Part shown: positions 6,581 through 10,325 of the stretch, in pieces | Numbering within the stretch: the first letter of the stretch is position 1 | Layout: each line of letters starts with the position of its first letter | Notes under the pieces: model-generated | The model's input: the letters and a program-made list of their open reading frames with translations, nothing else | The model's database searches: none | Told to the model about the DNA's origin: nothing | DNA from: Rhodospirillaceae bacterium TMED167 | GTDB lineage: Bacteria; Pseudomonadota; Alphaproteobacteria; Rhodospirillales_A; UBA2165 | Length of the DNA: 10,325 nt | Assembly: GCA_002170915.1 (NCBI GenBank) | Contig: NHHQ01000094.1 | Span: forward strand, 8,763-19,087 | Reading direction: 5' to 3' | Made by a program: the position numbers and the translations under genes

Positions 6581-6630
6581 GAGAGGTCAACAATTGGACA
6601 CCGCCTAAGGTGGCGTCGTCTCTCTTAGTT
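6581..6630 (+). terminator. Possible terminator of the photolyase gene
   Basis: Just after the stop, GAC-a-CCGCC-taa-GGTGG-c-GTC (6597-6617) forms an inner hairpin with one mismatch and one G-T pair. GAGAG (6581-6585) and CTCTC (6620-6624) can pair around it, and TTAGTTTT follows. It lies between convergent genes. The T-tract is interrupted and the stem imperfect, so this is a moderate call. Confidence 0.4.
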
Positions 6631-6690
6631 TTCCGCCTGATATAGCCTTTGCAGACCTTGAGTTATTCCCGTCATTATGGTTAAGGAGAA

Positions 6691-7017
6691 TTAAGCTCTG
6701 CCAGATGGCGCCCGATGAACCTTGGCTCTGCCGAAGGCCTCCAACGCCATATCAACAAGATCATGCGTCAATGCTACACTGGACTCCAAGGGCGCATGAA
6801 TCATGCCTGAGCGAATCGCTAAAGTCATGGCAATCGCTTGCAAGATATCACCGTTGCTGGTGGGGCCGGTAATAGCTATTTCATCGTCAATGGTCTTCAG
6901 CAACACAGTGATCAACTGCTCTACCTTGATGGGATCACCTGTTTCCCTGTGCAGGGGAAATGCAATGTCGAAGGTATCCCCCGTCGCCGTTTGAGCCTGG
7001 TAAGGCAGCTGTTTCAT
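6691..7017 (-). CDS. Hypothetical protein, 108 residues, second gene of a DUF4149 pair
   Basis: I do not recognise a family. The sequence is soluble and mildly acidic in the middle: MKQLPYQAQTATGDTFDIAF, then ETGDPIKVEQLITVLLKTIDDEI (a likely helix), GDILQAIAMTLAIRSGMI (a second helix) and ALTHDLVDMALEAFGRAK (a third), ending in a short basic tail, HRAPSGRA. No signal peptide, membrane helix, cysteine pair or metal motif is visible. I choose ATG 7017 over GTG 7023 because AGAGGA sits nine bases before the ATG but only three before the GTG. The ribosome binding site overlaps the TAG stop of the DUF4149 gene, with 13 bases between stop and start, so the two genes are almost certainly co-transcribed and perhaps translationally coupled. 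Its role may therefore relate to the membrane protein (inference). Confidence 0.75.
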   Translation of the reverse strand: MKQLPYQAQTATGDTFDIAFPLHRETGDPIKVEQLITVLLKTIDDEIAITGPTSNGDILQAIAMTLAIRSGMIHAPLESSVALTHDLVDMALEAFGRAKVHRAPSGRA

Positions 7018-7030
7018 GATCACATTTCCT

Positions 7031-7465
7031 CTAAAATTTAGCCAGGCCCAGCATAATTAGAACCGTGAATGAGCCGATCAACTGACCGTTGTTGATCCAG
7101 ACTGAGAAGCTATGCAACCTCTGGAAGGCTCTCTCTGCCCCATTATCGCCGCCCACCATCTTAGCCCGATGCTCATTAATGCGGGGCATCAGAACCTGGC
7201 GTGCCAGGAAAGCCGCGATAGCGATGACAGCCAATATTGCAGACGGAAGTGGTTGGATGATAACGAGACTTACACTCCCGATGAGCGACATCCCGGCTAT
7301 CACCAGGTAATACCAAGGGAAGATGCTTCTCACGAACTGGCCTGCTGTACTTTCGTCTAGTTTTATGAAGATAAGAGGCGCCATAACGCCTGAAAAAAAG
7401 ACCATTGATCCCATCAGCGTGGCGCTCGACACAAGCCCAAAGATATAAAGACATTCAAGTATCAT
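7031..7465 (-). CDS. DUF4149 (TMEM205-like) integral membrane protein
   Basis: The 144-residue protein has four predicted membrane helices: about 7-33, 48-71, 73-92 and 125-142. The pattern fits DUF4149: the first helix carries small residues and Gly (SSATLMGSMVFFSGVMAP), a Phe-rich loop is followed by IFPWYYLV (48-55), the third helix runs into MPRINEHRAK (93-102), and FQRLHSFSVWINNGQL (114-129) leads into the last helix. The Arg/Asn/Glu/His loop and the R-L-H-x-x-S-V-x-x-N element are the family hallmarks. Its function is unknown; the related eukaryotic TMEM205 is tied to cisplatin resistance, which says little about the bacterial role. The start ATG has no visible ribosome binding site, and in-frame codons upstream run to a TAG without another good start. 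The next gene, a hypothetical, follows after 13 bases. Confidence 0.88.
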   Translation of the reverse strand: MILECLYIFGLVSSATLMGSMVFFSGVMAPLIFIKLDESTAGQFVRSIFPWYYLVIAGMSLIGSVSLVIIQPLPSAILAVIAIAAFLARQVLMPRINEHRAKMVGGDNGAERAFQRLHSFSVWINNGQLIGSFTVLIMLGLAKF

Positions 7466-7621
7466 ACAAAGAGTACGATGTTTGCTTTCTTTTAGATCTC
7501 TGCGCGGGCTCTCTTTGGACGGCGGATGGGTTCTGTCAGTCTGTTACTACCACTTCCGTCAGCACCCGATTAACGGGATGCTGCACGACAGGCAGGAGCA
7601 ACACGAAATTACTCAGATTAA
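7466..7621. other. Intergenic gap between the methyltransferase and DUF4149 genes
   Basis: Both neighbours are on the minus strand. The gap of 156 bases contains the hairpin at 7560-7583 and should hold the promoter of the DUF4149 pair. I see no clear -35/-10 pair. Confidence 0.4.
7560..7583 (-). terminator. Imperfect hairpin downstream of the methyltransferase gene, no T-tract
   Basis: On the minus strand CAGCA-t-CCCG, loop ttaat, CGGG-TGCTG forms a nine-pair stem with a single bulged T. It begins 38 bases after the methyltransferase stop. No T-run follows, so it is not a canonical intrinsic terminator. It may stabilise the mRNA end, aid Rho-dependent termination, or be an operator for the next gene. 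Confidence 0.35.
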
Positions 7622-8443
7622 TTAGCGGTAGATGTCATCCAATATCGCTATCATGACCTCATCGAGGGCTCTTTTTTGCGGAGGGCCGGAAAAATAAAAA
7701 TGTGGAACATTAGGATGGTCTGCGAATGGATCACAGTGTTTTAGATCGTCTTGGTTAAGCAATTTTAAACCGGCCTTGTACTTATCGGCAACCTCCTCCC
7801 GTGCGATCAACAGTTTGGCGGCGCCGGTTTCAACCGGACCATTGGCAGAGATAAACGCCATTGGCACCAGATCCTTGACCGCCGGATCGCGAAAAAAATC
7901 ATAAACCGCCTCGGTCACGTTTGGGTACCACACATTGAACAAATCATCGGCGATAATAACGCCCTCTGAGGAAAGTACAGACTCAGCAATCGCCAAATCA
8001 TGAAGGACAGCTTTTTTGCTGTGGTCTCCATCTACACTGAACAGGCGGACACCGGCGCCGCCAATAATATCCCTAAGGGAACCTCCTGAGAGCTCAATAC
8101 TATCACAAATTTCCAGGCGGTAGTGATCTTCGGGAATTTTGAATTGCTCTAGGTTAGCGATCAACGCATCGATATTCTCGGTATCGGACCCCACCGGACG
8201 ACCGAAGATGTCGATCGCATAGCCCGTCTCTCCTCTGTTCAGCCAATGGCACAAGAGCAAAAATAGTTTACCTTGATGAACGCCAATCTCGGCAATATCG
8301 CCTGTCACGTTTAGGTAATCCTGGATCTCAAGCAGAGACCAAATAATGGACAAGGATCCGCTTTGGAGCATCCCATTGATCGATGCAACATCTCCGGTGG
8401 CAAAGCGTGTTCTGGTTTCAAGAGATTTTAATTTATCTGCCAT
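7622..8443 (-). CDS. Class I SAM-dependent methyltransferase (Methyltransf_24/TylF-like)
   Basis: The 273-residue cytoplasmic protein has the Rossmann methyltransferase motifs in order: IAEIGVHQGK (residues 50-59, motif I, SAM-binding loop with the E-x-G-x-x-x-G form), YAIDIFG (75-81, with an acidic residue that would hold the ribose hydroxyls), FSVDGDHSKKAVLHDL (135-150, the D-G-D-H-S signature of Methyltransf_24 and cephalosporin hydroxylase/TylF-like O-methyltransferases) and GVIIADDLFNVWYPNVTEAV (161-180). The DGDHS and the D166-D167 pair are the usual metal-binding residues in metal-dependent sugar O-methyltransferases of this type. The substrate is unknown; such enzymes often act on glycans, lipids or secondary metabolites. 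The N-terminal 45 residues form helices ahead of the core, and the C-terminal 60 residues are mixed. No strong ribosome binding site precedes the ATG. It has no glycosyltransferase or biosynthetic neighbours here. Confidence 0.87.
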   Translation of the reverse strand: MADKLKSLETRTRFATGDVASINGMLQSGSLSIIWSLLEIQDYLNVTGDIAEIGVHQGKLFLLLCHWLNRGETGYAIDIFGRPVGSDTENIDALIANLEQFKIPEDHYRLEICDSIELSGGSLRDIIGGAGVRLFSVDGDHSKKAVLHDLAIAESVLSSEGVIIADDLFNVWYPNVTEAVYDFFRDPAVKDLVPMAFISANGPVETGAAKLLIAREEVADKYKAGLKLLNQDDLKHCDPFADHPNVPHFYFSGPPQKRALDEVMIAILDDIYR

Positions 8444-9157
8444 TCTCGCATTCTACGTCTTCAAGACTAAACACAAGGTTGATAGCGTCTCGGTTCCAGA
8501 TGTTATCTCGGGCTGCCTTAAACACTACGAGGTAAGGTATCCATCAGTTAGAAAAGAAGGGTTTGCCTACCAACAAACCAGTAGGGCCTCTGTTTGAAGT
8601 AATCCATTTCTTCTATCGGATTTATGAATGAGTAGTTGCAACAAACCCAATTAACCGTAAAGAAATTTAGATGAGCACCACTAAAACTAGGAAGGTTTAT
8701 GAGCTGAGCCATTTTTCAGGACGATTTCCCAGATTATGCTAAAGTCTAAAATTCGCCGTACTTCTATGTCCCAGAAAAAGTCCATCACCCCCATCAGTAT
8801 GGCTAGCGATAAGTCGTAAGTGATAGAGCAATTAAAATATTAATACCATCCTACGGTGGCCCCTTACTTCCGACCTTTTCACGACCCAGTATTTTATTCC
8901 GGTCCGGACACAAGAGTTTTCTGTTAATAAAGCCACTGATCCCGCTGGGATAAAAATCATAATCTCGCTTTACTTGGCCCCCACTGTTTCTGAGAGCCCT
9001 CAAAAACATCAGGTGACGACCGCACTCCTGAAGGAACACTCTTGTACGAGAGAGAGTTTTGTGGGCAGAATTTCAGTATTATAAGAAACGTTAGGTTAAT
9101 TTGTTTTAGATAGCCGTGTTTGCGATAAATTGTAGTTCACTTTTTGGGAGATGAATA
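8444..9157. other. Long non-coding stretch of 714 bases between divergent genes
   Basis: This is the longest gene-free stretch of the window, AT-richer than its flanks. It must hold promoters for the methyltransferase (minus) and the TAXI binding protein (plus). The only open frame of note (minus, 8851-9039, 62 codons) has no ribosome binding site or family resemblance. Short inverted repeats occur (CCTAC/GTAGG at about 8565-8585; ACTCT/AGAGT around 9038-9056, followed by TTT), none convincing. A weak promoter for the TAXI gene is possible: TTGTTT at 9101-9106 and GATAAA at 9124-9129, spaced 17. I see no IS ends, tRNA or obvious gene remnant. Confidence 0.5.
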
Positions 9158-10213
9158 ATGATAAACTTTGGGAAAAGACTATTAGCTGCTTCATTTTTAG
9201 CGGCAATAGGGACGTCAGGCGGAGCTTATGCTCAAACGGTAAACTTATCAGCTGAAACGGCCGGAGCCACCGGAGTTCCAGGTAATGTGATGGGACACAT
9301 GGCTGATGTGTTAGGCGAGATGAAAATAGCGAATTTGCAAGTTGCACAAGGGCAAACGCTTACCAATTCGGTCCGAAATGTTGCTCAGGGTAAAACAGAT
9401 ATCGCTTCAGCACCCATTATCTTGCCATTTCTTCTATCTCGCGGCGTCGGGCCCTATGGGAAGTTGGGTAAAGAGAAAGGTGCAAAATTAGCTTCCAATC
9501 TCCGCGCTCTATGGCCCTATAATGCCGGTGGTCTATTTGGTTTTGCCTACACAAATAAAGGTTGGAAAAGTTGGGAAGACTTTAGGGGGAAATCAATTTG
9601 GAACGGGCCGCCAAGAGGTGCTGCGCTTACTAACGCAAGGCAAGTTGGTGTTATGGCGGCTGGATTAAAGGACGGCAAAGACTACAAGGGTGTTCAGCAA
9701 AATTGGGGTCAATTAACCACCACACTGGTCGACGGCTCGGTCGACGGCTTTATTTTACCGGTCACTTGGCCTCATCCCTATATCACGACTATGACTGCGG
9801 CGGGAAAGGTCAGCGCATTTTCGTTATCCAAGGCTGCCATGGAGAGTAGCCTCGCGAAAAAACTTTTTAGCGTGCCCGGAAATATCCCAATAATAGTCAA
9901 TCGTAAGGACATGGGATTTGAGAATTCTCTGACACTGATTTCAGAAGACGACAAACTTCGCGGTTTAGGGACCGCTTTTACAACCGTAGTACATCAGAAG
10001 ATGTCATTTGATTTGGTTAAGAAAATTGTCGCAACGCATATCAACACACTAGATCGATTGAAAAAACGTACAGCTTTTATGAAATCTGTGGGTTTAGCCG
10101 AAATGGATCCAAAGAAGACTAGCTTTTGCGGAAAGTCTAAATTGAAATTTCATTCAGGGGCCGTAGCAGCCTGGACCGAAGCCGGATACAAGTTACCAGC
10201 GTGCGCCAAATGA
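9158..10213 (+). CDS. TAXI family TRAP transporter solute-binding protein
   Basis: The 351-residue product begins with a clear Sec signal peptide (basic residues at 6-7, hydrophobic core 8-19, cleavage after AYA near residue 25), so it is periplasmic. The mature part follows the TAXI (NMT1-like) binding-protein pattern: LSAETAGATGVPGNVMGHMADVL (30-52) as the first ligand-loop and helix, VAQGQTLTNSVRNVAQGKTDIASA (62-85), GLFGFAYTNKGWKSWEDFRGKSIWNGPPRGAA (125-156), TLVDGSVDGFILP (189-201) and, at the end, FHSGAVAAWTEAGYKLP (331-347), the usual C-terminal signature of the family. C324 and C349 could form a disulphide. TAXI proteins bind organic acids or related solutes and hand them to a TRAP permease (often a fused DctQM protein). 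GGGAG at 9146-9150 supports the start. A strong terminator follows at once, and no permease gene is visible on either side. Confidence 0.92.
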   Translation: MINFGKRLLAASFLAAIGTSGGAYAQTVNLSAETAGATGVPGNVMGHMADVLGEMKIANLQVAQGQTLTNSVRNVAQGKTDIASAPIILPFLLSRGVGPYGKLGKEKGAKLASNLRALWPYNAGGLFGFAYTNKGWKSWEDFRGKSIWNGPPRGAALTNARQVGVMAAGLKDGKDYKGVQQNWGQLTTTLVDGSVDGFILPVTWPHPYITTMTAAGKVSAFSLSKAAMESSLAKKLFSVPGNIPIIVNRKDMGFENSLTLISEDDKLRGLGTAFTTVVHQKMSFDLVKKIVATHINTLDRLKKRTAFMKSVGLAEMDPKKTSFCGKSKLKFHSGAVAAWTEAGYKLPACAK

Positions 10214-10234
10214 TATAGGTTGATGCTCCGATAG

Positions 10235-10267
10235 AATGTCCCCAGGTTATACTGGGGACATTTTTTT
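10235..10267 (+). terminator. Rho-independent terminator of the TAXI gene
   Basis: AATGTCCCCAG (10235-10245) and CTGGGGACATT (10252-10262) form a perfect 11-pair stem around the 6-base loop gttata, running directly into seven T (10261-10267). It begins 22 bases after the TAXI stop codon. This is a textbook intrinsic terminator, and the A-rich left flank gives only weak bidirectional potential. Confidence 0.92.
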
Positions 10268-10325
10268 ACCGCGATTATAGTTGAACTCGTCTCATGCAGT
10301 ATTCAGACCCGGCTTATCGACTTGG

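Noticed and set aside
8851..9039. 62-codon minus-strand frame in the long gap
   Set aside because: No ribosome binding site, no family resemblance, and unremarkable composition for a random open frame.
1..10325. Mobile element, phage, CRISPR, toxin-antitoxin or defence system
   Set aside because: No transposase, integrase, repeat-spacer pattern, tRNA or defence-type domain was seen on either strand.

Overview
The window looks like ordinary chromosomal DNA from a Gram-negative proteobacterium, most likely an alphaproteobacterium. This is inferred from an outer-membrane lipid A deacylase of the PagL family, a periplasmic TAXI-type TRAP binding protein, an AEC transporter, DUF4149 and NIPSNAP proteins, and a mixed GTG/ATG start usage with clear GGAG-type ribosome binding sites. 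I see no tRNA, rRNA, CRISPR array, insertion sequence, phage gene, integrase or toxin-antitoxin pair.

Layout from left to right. (1) Bases 1-1199, minus strand: a two-gene unit in which a pyridoxamine 5'-phosphate oxidase-like flavin protein is followed 33 bases later by a PagL-like lipid A 3-O-deacylase that runs off the left edge. The deacylase is easily missed because it starts with GTG and has no stop inside the window. (2) Bases 1405-2031, plus strand: a tandem-domain NIPSNAP protein, divergent from the first unit. (3) Bases 2068-3353, minus strand: a 70-residue hypothetical protein and, upstream of it, an AEC (auxin efflux carrier) family transporter. (4) Bases 3681-4748, minus strand: an exported YHYH-domain protein with a Gly/His/Pro-rich tail. 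(5) Bases 5049-6578, plus strand: a cryptochrome/photolyase family flavoprotein whose FAD-proximal and substrate-pocket residues depart from the E. coli enzyme. (6) Bases 6691-7465, minus strand: a tightly spaced pair, a four-helix DUF4149 membrane protein followed by a 108-residue hypothetical protein. (7) Bases 7622-8443, minus strand: a class I SAM-dependent methyltransferase. (8) Bases 8444-9157: a long AT-richer stretch with no convincing gene. (9) Bases 9158-10213, plus strand: a TAXI TRAP solute-binding protein followed by the best intrinsic terminator of the window.

The genes do not form one pathway. Strand switches separate them into single genes or pairs, and the themes are envelope and transport (PagL-like, YHYH, AEC, DUF4149, TAXI) with flavin or light chemistry (PNPOx-like, photolyase). 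I looked for an undescribed multi-gene system and do not see strong evidence for one. The items most worth a second look are the divergent photolyase active site, the long non-barrel leader of the PagL-like protein, the low-complexity tail of the YHYH protein, and the DUF4149/hypothetical pair. All family assignments are by eye; no database search was possible.
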